Positions 32,045 to 45,408 of a stretch of DNA of 64,000 nucleotides are shown one piece after another. The stretch spans positions 50,024,501 to 50,088,500 of the forward strand of contig NC_081825.1 in NCBI RefSeq assembly GCF_030867095.1, in the 5' to 3' direction. Source of the stretch: Alligator mississippiensis. Lineage: Eukaryota > Chordata > Crocodylia > Alligatoridae. The notes under the pieces were generated by a model, which did no database searches, had not been told where the DNA came from, and worked only from the letters and a program-made list of their open reading frames with translations. Within the stretch, counting starts at the first letter, position 1; the number at the start of each line of letters is the position of its first letter. A program made the position numbers and the translations under genes.

Positions 32045-32510
32045 GGGCTCATCTACATGTTCATTAATGTGCTTTTGCTAATGCACATTAAAGTTTAGTA
32101 CCTCCATTGTGAGGTACTAGAAAAAGGAGCATTAGCCTATTTTAATGAGCATTAGCGAAAGCAAGCAGTTTTTGCGCTTCTATACGCATGTGCAGAGCCT
32201 ACTCTGATGCACTGGAAATCCAGCGCATCAGAGCAGACTCAATTAATCAAATCTGTTGGAGCATGGAAATTAACGTATGAGGCAGAATGTGCATGAACAT
32301 CACTGTGCATCTCTGTATTGAAAAAATGACAGCAGGACGCTTTGAAATAAAACATGTTTGAGCTTTAGTTCAAAGAGCCCCACCACCATTTCTACAGTGT
32401 GGGGACGTATGGTGATGCTGATACACATGATGCATGGATGCTTTTAATTAGCATGGCTCATTTTTTAAAGCACTCGGTGCCACATCCCCCAGAACATGTA
32501 AAAATGCCTT
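32045..32510. mobile_element. MITE-like element with AGGGCTCATCTACATGTTC end
   Basis: Left AGGGCTCATCTACATGTTC and right (reverse complement) AGGCATTTTTACATGTTC are inverted ends. The interior has TTAATGAGCATTAGC, GACTCAATTAATC and TTTAATTAGC blocks like the other members. It abuts the end of CR1-D. Confidence 0.5.
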
Positions 32511-32744
32511 TATGTCGCTGGCTTCCTGAACAAGTGATCTACCCACTCAGCTATTGGGAATAAACCATGGGAGGGCCCTTCTATTCCCCAGTTCTCCTGA
32601 ACCTTTGAACTCAAATATTTACACATTGGGGTTATGTATGCCCATTTGTAACCACATAAATTCACAGCTAGTGCACATGTTTAGTGACCAAAACATAAAG
32701 TGGAGCCAAAGCAGCCAGGTAGACATCAAGGAAACTGCCAATTA

Positions 32745-33222
32745 GGGGCATGTGTAGACAAACACACAGCATCACCTACCAGCTAAAAGCCAGAACGTAG
32801 TTTCATAGCTGGTAGGGTCAGAAGTGATCTGAGCAGATCATCAAGTCCGACCCCCTGCCATGAGCAGGAAAGAATGCTGGGGGTCAAACGACCCCAGCAA
32901 GGTATTTATCTAGCCTCCTTTTGAAGACCCCCAGGGTAGGAGCGAGCACCACTTCTCTTGGAAGTTGGCTCCAGATCCTAGCCACAGTGGCCCCTCATGG
33001 CAAAGGGGATTAATTACAAGTCTTCAGAGTCTCTGGCTGTTTGCACAAACAAAATCCACACTTGGAGCAATGTAGCACAAAAGCAGCACAGGCTAACGCA
33101 TCTCTGAGTAGTGTTAGCCTACAGCGCTAAATGGACTTTAAAGCAGCGGGAATTCCTGGGTTGTGCAAACACAAATGCAGTTGCGTTGGTGTAAAGGGGA
33201 AATTTTGTTTCATCTACACACG
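32745..33222. mobile_element. MITE-like element carrying a nested CR1 fragment
   Basis: Left GGGGCATGTGTAGACAAAC and right (reverse complement) GGCGTGTGTAGATGAAAC form an 18-19 bp imperfect TIR. TA flanks both ends, compatible with a TA target. A minus-strand CR1 tail (32801-33005) sits inside. Confidence 0.55.
32801..33005 (-). mobile_element. CR1 LINE 3' fragment, antisense
   Basis: Reads on the minus strand as a CR1 3' end: the TTTCATAG tail start, a GTCCGACCCCCTGC block, ACCCCAGCAAGGTATTTATC and TCTCTTGGAAGTTGGCTCC, equivalent to the last coding and 3'UTR part of CR1-A and B. Severely 5'-truncated. Confidence 0.8.
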
Positions 33223-33640
33223 CCTAATATGCATAAAGGAAAACAGAATTCCAGCCTAAACTCCACCCAAGTCTGATTTAGGTGCCTAAGGAACCGCTGA
33301 TTAATTAATCCTTTGTAATTAATTAATCTTTTGGAATACTTCTTCCCTTTCATGCAGCCACAGCTTTTTACTCGGTCTCAGTTAGTTCAACATGGATCAG
33401 AGATGGGAATCCGCAACTCAATTTTCATTCTATAGTGTCCAGAAGATCCTGGCTGTAACTATTAACATTTATTCTTTCATGTTACGTGAGTTACCAAGGA
33501 AAATGACAGCCACTAGCAAAGCTATGAAAAGGCCACAGAACTTCCTTGCTTACAGCCCTATGCTCAGATCATTCAAACACTCCTCTTTTAACAAATCATG
33601 CTATTTTATCACAAACATCTCTTTTGTTGTTGACAGAAAA

Positions 33641-33675
<35 letters not shown>

Positions 33676-33998
33676 GCTTTCAATGCTTTATCTTTAACCA
33701 GCAAAAAACATGTGGCAACATGTCCACAATTCTTAGGAAATGAAGAACACAATCCTGCGAATGAATTGTTGACAGAAGGAACAAATCTTAGCTTGGTGTG
33801 AATCCAGACAAATGAACCATATGCAGAGGACAGGGATTCAACAACAGGACGCACAAAAACACCACAAACCCCAATGTAGGTGGAAGAATACCAGAAAATC
33901 ACTTTTCTGTGTCAATTTAAATCATCTTGTTTAAGGAACTGGTATTCACCATACCACAAATCAGCAACCTTTTCAAGACACAGCATAGAACAACCAGG
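33223..33998. other. AT-rich spacer with (GT)16 microsatellite
   Basis: A (GT)16 run lies at about 33643-33674. No gene evidence; small frames across the repeat are spurious. Confidence 0.6.
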
Positions 33999-34006
33999 CT
34001 ATAGTT

Positions 34007-35084
34007 CAAGAGTGGGCAATTATTTGGGCTCACAGGCCACATAGGGAGTTTTGCTGAGCCATTGTAGGCTGGGTTAGCACTCCCCCACCCCCATGCAACA
34101 GATCACCAAAACTCCCTATATGGGATGCGGCCGCGAGTGGGTGGGGAGCAGTGTTCAGACGTGGGATGGGTAGGCGAGGCTGGGATTACGGTGTGGGGTC
34201 ATGAGGCAGTGACAGCATGGGACCAGGACCTGGGGTAGAGTCACAGTATGCTGCCCACACACACCCCTGTGACAGGTGCTGGTTCCACAGCTAAGCGTGT
34301 GCAAGGGACAGCTCACAGCTCTGCCCCAGCCTTGCGCTGTCACTGCCCCAAGATCCTGGACCCAGCGTGGACGCAGCTTCCTGTCCACCTTACTATGCGC
34401 CCCGCCCACGTGGCTCCCAGGAGACTCCAGAAATCACAAGGTTGGGGCACAAATATGCAGGGAGAAGATCACAGCTCAGCCTCAGCCCCATCCCTGGCCC
34501 CAGGCTGTCACTGCCCTGTGATCCTGAGATCTCCATGGAGACTGGCCGGGAGTCACACAGGCAGGGCATGCAGACAGGATGGGGCTGCAGATGGGTAGGG
34601 AGCTGTGTCTGGGGCCATGTTTAGGATCTTGAGGCACTGACAGCACGAAAGTGGGGCCAGGGCCTGAGGCAGAGTCGGATCCACTCCCCGCACAGCCCTG
34701 CCAGCAGAACCCACGTCCTTCACAGGTTCTTGCCAGCCCTGCCCACCTGTCTCACTCCTGGATGCAGTTCCCAGCCACCCAGCCAAACACCCTGCTTGCA
34801 TGGGTCCTGCCCTTGGTAGTGGGTGCAGGCCAGATGGCCAGGGTGCCTGGGCAGCAGGGTTGGGTCTGTAGACTGTGGCAGCCGGAAGAGCCACCACCAC
34901 TGGGGCCGCCAGAAAATGAAGTCCAGCGGCCACACATCCCGGGCCAGTTGCATGCCTATGGGTGGCAGGACTGGCTGCATGTGCCACAGCCCAGGTTGAG
35001 CCCTGTACCTGGGCCAGGCAGAACCAAGGGACCCACCATGAGCTGGACAAAATCCCTTGGCAGGCCATATGTTGCCCACCCTTG
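34007..35084 (+). mobile_element. hAT-type non-autonomous transposon (1078 bp)
   Basis: Ends CAAGAGTGGGCAA and (reverse complement) CAAGGGTGGGCAA are a near-perfect TIR. Flanked by 8-bp CTATAGTT (33999-34006) and CTCTAGTT (35085-35092), the hAT target-duplication length with one change. The interior is GC-rich and stop-poor, which produces long but meaningless open frames. No transposase. A reverse-oriented relative lies at 56640-57435. Confidence 0.75.
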
Positions 35085-35092
35085 CTCTAGTT

Positions 35093-36510
35093 CAATGTGG
35101 ACTGGGTTGCCTCAGTGTCGTATCAGCAGTGTGGGGCATCCTCTACACCCTCCAGAGCCAAGAAGCTGGCAGCTGCACCTGCTTCACCGCTGCTTCTCCC
35201 AGTTCCCCCACATCCCTGCTGGGGTGCAAATGCAGCTTCCAGCCAGATGAAAGCTGCATCCATGCTCCTGCTGCATCTCCCTGCCCCATAGGTGGAGAAA
35301 GAAAAAATGATCTGAGGGGGCTGAGTGCGTGCACACACCCCCAGCAAGTAAGTCTGCTGTGGGAAAGTGATGTGGGGGAACAGGTCAAGCCCCCCGCAAT
35401 GAGGGACAGAGTGGGGCAGAGGCAGGGGCTGGGGTGAATGGGGCCCCAGGGCTGGGAGTGGGTCATGGCAGGCTCGGAGCCCAGACAGCTCGTTCAGGGG
35501 CGCTGGGGGGGGGGGGGTTCCCACTGCTGTGTGCACCCTGGGGGCAGGAACAGAGGGCACGTGCCCCCTCCAATCCATGTGCAGGGTGGAGACAGCTGCT
35601 GCTATTGGCTGTGCTTCGCACCCTGCTGCCAGTGCACTGGCAGCTGCACAACATCACATGCCTCCTGTGCACTAGCTGCGCTACCTGCCCAGAAGTGGGA
35701 GGCACATGGCATCATGCAACTGTCAGCCACTGGCAGTGGCAGTGCAGTGGCAGCCACCTCCACCTTGCACACAGCACAGATTGGGGGGGCACATATCTCC
35801 AGGGGTGCAGACAGCTGTGGGAACCCCCTGACCCCACACCCCTGAACGAGCACCCCATGACCTGCCCCAGAGTCCCACTCACCCCTACCATGGGGGCCTC
35901 GATCTGCACCCCCAAGCCCCTTCCCTCCCCCACGCCCCTTCTTGTCCATACATTTACCTGCTCAGCTGGGTATTACTCCCCACACAGCCAGGCTAGGCTG
36001 AGTTCCTGGCTGCCTGCAGGCTCTGGCTGCTCATCTCTGTCTGTACACACCCCTTCCCACCCCCTCCTGCCCCGCTGCAGCTGCCCAAAGCCTGCACCCA
36101 GGCTCCCCACATTTGGGCAGGCTTAGCCCCCTTAGCCCCAGCCTTCTACTGCCTATGCCCTGCCCTCACCCTCCCGCTACTCACCTGTAATGTGGGTGCA
36201 ACTCTCCACCAACTGGAAGCTGTACCCAAGCCACAACCTTAGAAAAGGACAGCATTGGTGGTGGGGAGATGGGGCCTATGGAGAGAAGCAATAGTGGCAA
36301 TAGTGGCACAGTTTCCATTTGGTGGGGAGCTGCTCCAGGGCCAGGCAGCTTCCAGTTGTGTCTGTGCTACAGCTGGGTAGTGGGGATGCGGGTGCAGGGA
36401 GAAGCAGCAACAGTATGAGTGCAGCTTCCAGATTCCCAGCTCCAGTGCAGCTTCTTGTTGCGCAGGCACAAACCTAGACCCACCCTTTGGTTTCACCAGC
36501 TAGATCCAGT
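35093..36510. other. GC-rich unclassified sequence
   Basis: Rich in GCAGCTGC-type motifs, with a G14-like run near 35505-35518. Overlapping open frames up to 230 codons occur on both strands without recognisable domains, splice context or conserved motif, so I do not call a gene. Possibly another repeat, but ends were not found. Confidence 0.35.
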
Positions 36511-39500
36511 GGCTTTGTGGGGTGGGTCTGGCCTATAGGCAGCATGTTGCTGACATATGAACTATACCATCAAAAGCAACCTTTTGCTAATTATTTCTGT
36601 GTATACACCAAGAGGGTTTGTCTGCATAGCTCTTCCAGCAAACTCTTCTATGGAAAATTTTGTTTTGGGCCCGCAGGAGCCATCACAGTTGCTATACAAT
36701 CTGTCATCAGTGGAAGTGTGGCTAACGGATCTGCAAAACCACTGTAATAGAAGAATGCCAGTCTCTAGGCATTATTCCCAATTCTTACTATTTTTCCCCA
36801 GTATTTGGTGTTCTTTTTAAAAGGCCCACCTCCTGGAGTCAAGTGACAGTGAGTATTTAGATTTCATTTAAAACAGTAAAGTTTCTAGTCTACGTGACTG
36901 CAAAGGAAATTTTAGGATGTAGCACAGTATATCCCAAAGGCTTAATGCCAGAAAATACAAACAAGCAGACAAAAACAAACAATATGCAATTTATTTATTT
37001 TTTTTAAATCCCTTATTTTTTTAAGCTTGTCTTATGATTTCTAAGGTGGAAGTCATGAAACTCGAAAACTTGGCATTAGCAGTACCAGAAATACCCATGA
37101 TCTTTTCTTCTGTGTTATAGACACAGTGGCATAGTCAAATTATCACAGAGGTGGAGCAAAATCTTGAGACATAAGGTCCCCTACCAGAGGAATGTACCCT
37201 GTCAAGAGATGGACCCAGCATCCCTAAGTAGTGGGACCCAGAGGAATCACCCTTCCTGCCCTCCTACATCTACACCCTTTCAAACAAATTCAGTGTAGCC
37301 CTGAGTAAGCAAGCAGAGTGCTGAAGAGACCAAAAAGACAGGGAACAAAAGTAATGTCTTCATTCCCAGGGTGAATAGTTCTTTGTATTTCTGGAACCCC
37401 TGGGCACACACTTGCTCTGACCTCAACCCCCTGTTCATTATATTTTTCTAAACTTTCCATCAGCAGAAGAGGATATGCCCAGAAGACCAGATTTGTGTCA
37501 GATGAAGAAACTGGGCATTCCCCCCCAGAATCATGCCAGTCATGCTCATCAGAACCACACCAGAATCACAGAAGCAGACCATGGGTAGGATTTGGCTTTT
37601 GTGAGTAATTTCATAACCAAGTATAGAAAAGTCTCAACAGTATATAGAGTAACTATTCTTGCATTATGTAAAGGGATAAATATAACCCACAGTTGTTTTG
37701 CCACAATGCAGCAAAAAGGAATTCCCAACTCCAGTATTTAAAATCCAGATTGTAAATGGTATGCCCTGCCTTTCATGTCCCACATTGCTTGCTTTGGAAA
37801 AGCAGTGGTATGCCAGAAAGGAGCTAGTTTTCAAAGAACAAAACCAAAATTGTTGGAACGGGAAATCCACATTATTTACTGCACATAAATCTCTTTCATT
37901 TGGTTACAAATGGTCTAGCCTGTAAGCTGTGAACTTAAAGACACCTTCGTGGTCCAGGAAGTTCAGCGTTATTTCATTTAAATATTGTGCAATGCAGGTG
38001 CAGGCTGCAGATGGGAGGTTTGGGTGTGAGAGCATGCCAAGTGCATAACAAAACTCAATTGAAGGAAGCCAATTTTAAGACCTCAGCCTGAATTAGTTGA
38101 ATTTAGATGGCAGGAATTCCAGGGATGCCCTATTTGAGGAGAGTTTCAGTGTCAGTTTGCCTAAGCACCGAGTATAGTAGGAAAGCACATTATTTTCTTG
38201 ACATAACATTTCTTAAAGTTAACATTTTGGCATACCAAAGCATATAAATAGAGCCAGATTCTCTGCTTGTGTTACTCCATGGAAAATCAACAGGAAATTT
38301 AGTCTATTATATGTACTTATTCACAGGATTTGGGGTGTTCAAATTCTGATCTCTCACTATACCGTAAATCAGGAGCAACAACCATTGCTCTGTGTAAACC
38401 AAGGGCAGTATGCAGCCTTTTGACAAAAGTGAGATGTTCTAATCAATGTTAAAACCTTAGGCAGGGTCAGGGTTTGTACATGAAGTGGATACTGAGACTA
38501 CTAGATTTAAAAGGAAGAGTATTGATAGCCTATAGACAGCCTCCAGGCCTTCTAACACTACCACATTTTATTTTTAAAATCTCACTTCTATTCATTTTGG
38601 CCTCTCATATCTTAAACTGTTAGGAAGGTTATTGGTATTTGCCCAGAAAAAAAATAGAATAGTTTAAAATTACATTAGAATTAAGATGATGTTTTTGCTC
38701 AAACCACAGAGATAGAATGCTATTAGCTTAATCTTATCCAACGTGTTTCTTCCACTACCCTTTCATACACTAACCCTTTCCCTCCTGGGAACAGCCAACT
38801 ATTTTTTAAGGTCAAGCCAAATCTTATTTTGGTATGTATCCTACCAAGAGGTTTCTTCTGTCCTTAAATATCTATATCTATATCTAAACAGCAGTTGTTG
38901 CCTGTAAAAGTGACAGAAATAAGTAAAATTCAGAATATGAAAGAACAAAATAAATGCAAAAAAAACCCCAACCCCAGTCTGAAAAAGTAGAGGTGAATAC
39001 AGTCTGCAAAGGTTGGATGCTGATTTACTTAAGTTCAATTTAGGCAAAAATTACCAAAGTTCAGAGAAGAGCGTTTTCAGATCTAGGTTCTGAGTTTTGC
39101 CTGTTTGTACTAAACAGCAAGACTGACAGGTAGTCCATCTACTAAAGGGTGGGAAGTTGGAATCACATGAATATACAAAATCTATGGAGTGTATCTTTAA
39201 AGCAAATGCTCCTTGCTTGGCTAAATGTCAATGTTCAAGCAATGCCTACCACAAACAGCATTAAAAAAAAAATTGGCAGGTGTCCAAGAGAAATCTGCCC
39301 TGCATAATATGTTCCAGTGAACATTCAATAGCCTTTTGGTGAACCTGCTGGCTCAGAGTTTCCTTGAACAGGATCTTTAAAGAACAAAAGAAAAACTGAT
39401 AGACATTTTCCTTTTTGCTAGTATCCGCAAGTTGCACTCAGCATTACTGTTTAGCATTAATTTAAAAAAAGAAATCTTCAGAACTGCTTTGCCTTATTAA

Positions 39501-42500
39501 TTTACAGATATGCAACCATGTAGGGCACTGACTGTTTGATTAGCTTGGGTACTCTTCTAGCTTTGTTTAAATAATGTGTTGTTTAAAAAAAAAAAAGGTA
39601 AAAAACACTTGGCTCGCTTCCCCCATCGTATGGTTTCATCTGTAAAATATATATTATTATCTTTATGTACCTGCTTCACTAGTTTGTCATGTGGAATAAT
39701 TAATGGGATTCATTCTCAAACCCATTTCCCAAGCAATCCCTTTGACTTCACTGGGTTTATTGGAAGAGGTAAGAGTTTCTGGGATCAGATTCATTGTTTA
39801 TGCAGTGCTTTGAATATATGACATCTAAACATTGTGATGTGACGCCATGTGTTAAAACTACTCTCCTTGACTGTTTTTATTTCTTCCCTGAGGTCCCAAT
39901 CCTGCCAAGAATTTAGCAATGAGGTTTTCACTTTGTGAGTTATCACTCTGGAAATATTCACACCTTATAAAGTTAAGCTTGTACATTAGTATCTGTAGGA
40001 TCAGGGCCCTACTTATTTTTTTTTATTAAAGATGAAGTTTCCATTTCTTCAGCCCAGTGACTGTGACTCATTTAAAATTCCTTTTGAGGGTTTAAATTGA
40101 CATTAAGGGAAGTGTCCAGGCCTTTTCCTGGCCCATTGCACAGGGGTGAATTTCATCTAAAAGGTCTCCCTGTGTATACTGATTTTCCACTCTAGAATTT
40201 CTGAGTCTCCTAATAATCCATTAATACACAGCAAAAGCTCTAGTCTCAACTTTTCATTTTCTGCACTTGAAGTCTTTTGTTACATTTGTGGTCAGAAAGG
40301 TCCACCTTCAACTTTTTTTTTTTTCCATTCAGCTTTTACTTCCCTCATGAGCACTCTTCATGGTTACTAAGAAAAAATTAAAAGAGACTGTGACCTTTCT
40401 ATTAATTGCTTCTATAACTAAAAACTAGTTTGATAATAAATGAAATCCTAGTTCCTTAGCTGTCCTGGAAATAGATACATTTCTCAGAAAATGCCTGAGT
40501 TAGGTTGCCTGTATAAATGCAAGCAGTACTTACCTTCTTAAATGTTATAAATATTCCATCTTTGCATGAATATGATAACTTCCAACTTTATCTATAAGCA
40601 AAGCAGGTTCCTTCTGAAAACTTTCAGCTTTCAAGAGTTGTGCCCAGTGGATGATAATCTTTAGAGAAAATTTAGAGTCTTTAAAGTCATTTATGCTCAA
40701 TGGTAAATTTTGTAGGAAATGGAGTTCCAGGTAAGGAAAAGTCCTTGCTTTATTTTTTAATTCTTTCACTGTTATCCCCACAGTAACTAAATTGTATTGT
40801 ATTTAACACCCAATAAATTATCTAAATCTCATTTTTTTAAATTAGTATTTCCTTAAAGCTTCATGCTTTCATTTTAGCAGCTTTTACTGTGCATTAAACA
40901 CCTTAAAAATATGTTAGTGCTATTTTTATTTATCTGTCAAATGCCCCCAGTAAACAATCTGAGCCCTAATTGTACCTTCCTTGAATTTATGATCCTTAAA
41001 TATTGTAGGCACGTCAAATTTCTGAAAAGAGAGGTAATTTTGAACTGGGCTTTAATCTTCCAACTGAATCAGATTTTCTTTCAAAAGCGTCTGGTTATAA
41101 TAGGAAAATATATAATGGAATAAATCCTATTATAAACTACTGTATCGCTTCCTTGGTTTTTAATAATTAATTTTCACTACATCTAAACTGTCCTACAGAA
41201 GGTATTACACGGAAAGTTTCATCTATTAAAAAGTCTAACACAGAAATGACTGGAAGTCAGTAAAGTCAAAGTACTGTATATTTCCACTGATTGAGTATAT
41301 TACTGACATTATTGTACTGTAGTGGTTTTCAACCTTTTTAGATTCAAGGCGCCCCTCGGAAAATGCCAGTTCTTAACTTTCATTCATTTTTGCTTATGGA
41401 AAAATACTAATAATTTTATATGCAGATGGTGCAGACAGGATGATTTAAGTATGAATTAAAGTCCCTTGAAAAATATATATGAGGTACAAGATAAATAAAT
41501 ACAAATAGACTCATTGTGATCCTCAGTTGAATATGACATGTTCATAATATTCTAATGTGAGTTTGGGGGTTGCTATACAAGACTTCTGATGTGAATATCA
41601 AAGTTAAGTTTTGTTATTTTGAATGGGATTTCAAAAGTGCTTATTATTGGCCCAACTCTGCTCTGACTTCGGCAGTAGTAGTTAAGCCAAAACTGAGCAT
41701 TACTGAAAATCAACTGAGAAAATTATGCAGTGGATTTGCATGCTTTTATACAATATGACGCAGAGGGATTTCTTCCAACAGATGATGAAACCAGGACCAG
41801 CTTTGCCATTTATAAAGGAATTTGATGAAGCATAAAGAATGCACTAGTTCTTTCAATGTAGAGGGTTGATCTGCTAGCAGAAAGATCACCAGTGTAATTT
41901 ACACAGCTCCGACAGATTTCTTCTCAGCCTTTCTCAATCACAGAAGCACTGAATACTGCAGCTGTGCCCAGGCACACTGGCTCCTGTTCCCAGTCCTGGC
42001 CCTGGCAAATCCCATATGCAAGGGTTCATGAAGGATTCTTTGGAAGGCTATTTTCCACAGGTCCTGTAGCAGAAAAATTCTCACAAAGCTAAACTTAGAA
42101 TTTTGGAAACCCTTCTGCTGCTCCTACCCCCTCAACTACTGTAAAGAGGGTGAAAGAACGAAGCTGTCTCACATAGGCTTCATAAAAACCCTGAAAACTG
42201 TGACTTTGCTGCCTCTAGGGCAAAAGAGGGATAATCTCTCATTTCTGGATAGTTTTCAGTAACTTTTTCCTGTTTGGTGACTCTGTTTTATTCCTGTTTA
42301 AATGTTACTAAGGATACAGGAATTCAGTCACATGAAGTTTTCTAACTAAAATTTGCAGAGGTAGAAGCAAGGTTCACAACAGATGAAGATATACTGCAAA
42401 AATTATACGTGCATTAGGCTGTATATGGCATTTACAGGGACAAATGCACTTCATTCCCCTCTCTAGTGATTCTATAGGGCTTCCCTAAACACTATACAAT

Positions 42501-42718
42501 ATAAAGGATTTATGAAGCACCCAGGAATGACTATGTGAAAAGTTCTGCCAGTTTGTCATAGGACATATTGGGGAGGTAGCAGATTTTTTATAACTTCAAT
42601 CATAGAAATAATAAAGTTCATAAACAAATAGACTTCCTACACTTACCAGGAAGGTATGTTGGAAGTAAACTTGCTGAAACTGTAGCAGAGATGGAGTCAA
42701 ATTTTCAAAATACTCAGT
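36511..42718. other. Long AT-rich region, no gene supported
   Basis: About 6 kb of AT-rich sequence with homopolymer runs and short random frames. A half hAT terminus (AGTGGTTTTCAACC at about 41322) has no partner. Conserved non-coding elements cannot be excluded by eye. Confidence 0.4.
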
Positions 42719-43196
42719 GGGTCCATCTACATGAGATGTTTACTGTGGCATTGCCTAATTAGCTCCACAGTAAATGTCTCAGCATCTACACATGTGGCCC
42801 TATTAAGCCGCAGAAAACTCGTAAACTCCACAGCAGGGTGGTACTTGTAAATACAATATTACCCTGCTGCAGAGTTTTTACATGCAGAACAATACACGTG
42901 TAGATACTGACCTGTCTGGCTGGGACATAAGTGTGCTTCAGTTTGGGGGCTGCCTGACAGCTAGCCCCACACTGGGGCACCGTTGTGCCCCAGCCATCTC
43001 TTCTGCAGCACATTGAGCTGGGTTGGAGCAGCCCTGGGCTAGCAGGCTGACCCCTCAGGGCTGAGGCTGCTCCAACCAGGCTGAGCATGCTGCGATCCTG
43101 GGCGCATATTCAAACAGTGTGTCTGGGAGCAATACACTCCAATGCAAAAAGCACTGGGTTGATTACTTCAAATTAATTGCATGTATAGATACACCC
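42719..43196. mobile_element. MITE-like element, GGGTCCATCTACATG termini
   Basis: Left GGGTCCATCTACATG and right (reverse complement) GGGTGTATCTATACATGC. The interior has GCTGGGTTGGAGCAGCC facing GGCTGCTCCAACCAGGC, an internal inverted repeat. No coding domain. Confidence 0.55.
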
Positions 43197-43652
43197 TATG
43201 TGACTTAAACATATTTCCCTTTGACTCAAGTCCCTGAGTGCATGTCACTTCCAAAAACTGTCCTATGTCCTATATCCTATATATCCTAGTGACTTCTGAA
43301 AGTTTACCCCATAGCCATATTTTGGTTGTATTTTTAAGGTATCATATAAAATAATGGTAAAGGGGGAAAGTGTGTTTGATTGCTTCCTTAAGATGTAAAA
43401 TGAAGGTCTCCAGTATTTTCAACAACAAAAGATATGCCTGTTTTTATATTAGAAATTCAGGTGCTCACTATTCTTTCCTACAAAAACCTGTGGAGCGTTT
43501 GTTGGATTATGGTTGTGATTATGGCCCCCCAGGGGTGCTATGAGTAAGGACTTAATTCACAGGGGCTGCCCCCCAATTTCCCAGGTCAAATGTGGGCCCT
43601 GGCAGCTATTTTGTAGGCAGAGTATGTGGACCTCCCCACCCTGGTGCTCTGG

Positions 43653-43775
43653 TGGCCCTGCCCCTCACCACTGATTGGCTGTGGGGGCTGTCTGCCATGT
43701 GGCCCTGCTCCTTGCTGCTGATTGGCTGTGAGGGCTGTTCATCATGCAGCCCTGCCCCTGGTCACTGATTGGTGG
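43653..43775. repeat. 47-bp minisatellite, about 2.7 units
   Basis: Three successive units carry CTGATTGG at 43671, 43718 and 43765, exactly 47 bp apart, each after a GCCCTGC block and, in the first two, before GGCTGTGNGGGCTGT. A poly-C run follows at 43917-43931. ATTGG is the reverse complement of a CCAAT core; a promoter role is unproven. Confidence 0.75.
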
Positions 43776-44269
43776 AAAGGAACAGAGCCACATGACAGGC
43801 AGCCCTCACAGCCAAGCAATGGAGAGGTACGTGGCAACAGCCATCTTGTCAGCAGCCCTTTGAGTGGGCAGCCTTCCCCTCCCCAGCGAGCTGCTGCAGC
43901 ACTTGGTAAGGGTTCCCCCCCCCCCCCCCCAGCAGATTTCATGGATTCTGTGGATTTCTCAGGCATTGCCCGGATTTCATGGAATCTGCAAAATCCACAA
44001 AAATCACAAATTTGGTAGGTCCCTAGCTATGAGATACTCTGATGGGTGCCACAGTGTGAAGACATAAGCAAAGTGTGAGGAAATAAGTTCAGGCTCAGGC
44101 TTACCCTGGCCTGGCAGATTCCCCACCCCCACGGCCTGGGTCACCTGCAAGGAGATAAGCACTGTAATATACAAATTAGTTTTTGAAATCGGGTGCCACT
44201 TAATTCACAGAAGTTATAGAGGGGTGCCTCGAGTCCAACTAAAAAGGACTTTGATGAATGTTTAACACC

Positions 44270-44562
44270 CTGGGGCATTTGTACACACACCTTTTCGTGC
44301 CGTGACACACCAGCGTTCCAGTGGGTTGGAGCAGACTCGATTAATCGAGTCTGCTTCACACAAAAGCTGACACACACTGTGTTGCAACGTGTGAAGTTGT
44401 ATAAGTGGTGAAATGTGTGTCAGCATGCAGAGAATAGCAGTGGTGTGCTTTTGAACTAAAAGAATTTTGAGGTGTTTTAGTTCAAAAGCGTACTGCTGCT
44501 TATACTGGGCACTTTTAAAAGCCCCCAGCGCTGTGGCACAAGTATGTGTACAAATGCCCCTG
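44270..44562. mobile_element. MITE-like element, GGGGCATTTGTACACA termini
   Basis: Left GGGGCATTTGTACACACAC and right (reverse complement) GGGGCATTTGTACACATAC are an almost perfect inverted repeat of about 19 bp. Internal palindromes: GCAGACTCGATTAATCGAGTCTGC-type hairpin near 44331 and TTTTGAACTAAAA facing TTTTAGTTCAAAA. No coding capacity. Confidence 0.7.
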
Positions 44563-45400
44563 GTGAGGGCTTATTTTTGTTAACACTTTAACTCAAATTC
44601 CTGACACATGATTCAAAGTAAAGATCTCCAGTGAAAGTTTTCATGGTCCTTTCAACAGGAGGGTGAGAAAGATCCTACTGCAGTTCTCAGGTCTGCCCAG
44701 CTTGGGGGGGGGGGGAATTTTTTTTAAGAAAGCCTTCATGATACAATAGAAAGTAGACTAAAGAGAACAAATATTCTCTCTATCTTTTTATCCTTTGTCG
44801 TCACTCCTAAATTTAAAAATGTATCAATAAAGACAGCAGGCCTGGTGACCCTGGGCAATGGTTCTGCAAGGTGCCCCATGTGAGCATATAGCACTTGATT
44901 AGGGTATTAGTATGTTTGTATTATTTTGCATGCTCTTTGAGATTTGTTTGTTTGTGCTTTTTCTCTTTTGTTGTTTTTGGCTTTGATGGTAGTTTGTTCA
45001 TTTCATCATTTCATGATGTCATAATTTTGGAAATACTTTATAAAAAGTTCTCTTATCTCACACCTCCTTATTAGTTAGATCCATTCTCTTACCACTGCTC
45101 AAGCTCTAAAAATAAATTTAGAACACATAGATGTACATTGCAGCCAGTGGGTTACTGAACAGAGGCAAAGAGACAATATTCAAAGAGATTTGGATCCAGT
45201 TCCTGACTTAGCCACAGACTGACAATGTGGCCTTGAACAAATGCTCTCCAGAAAATTTCAAAAGCAGCTCAGTACCTTTAGTAGTTAAGTTACATTTTCA
45301 AAGGTGACTTAGGCACTTAGAAATCCTTTTTGGAATATTAGCTTTTAACCTATTGAAGCATTTTCACAATGCATCTCTACTGCTGCCTTAGTTCTTTGTG
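44563..45400. other. Unclassified AT-rich sequence
   Basis: Nothing recognised apart from a G-run at about 44705-44715. Confidence 0.4.
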
Positions 45401-45408
45401 ATTTAAAT

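Noticed and set aside
33643-33674. Small frames encoding V/C- or T/H-rich peptides
   Set aside because: Translation of a (GT)n microsatellite.
34248-36126. Open frames of 116-230 codons in GC-rich DNA
   Set aside because: They lie in or next to a hAT derivative, overlap on both strands, and show no conserved motif.
41321-41480. hAT element beginning near AGTGGTTTTCAACC
   Set aside because: Only one end was found; no partner terminus or duplication, so not called as an element.
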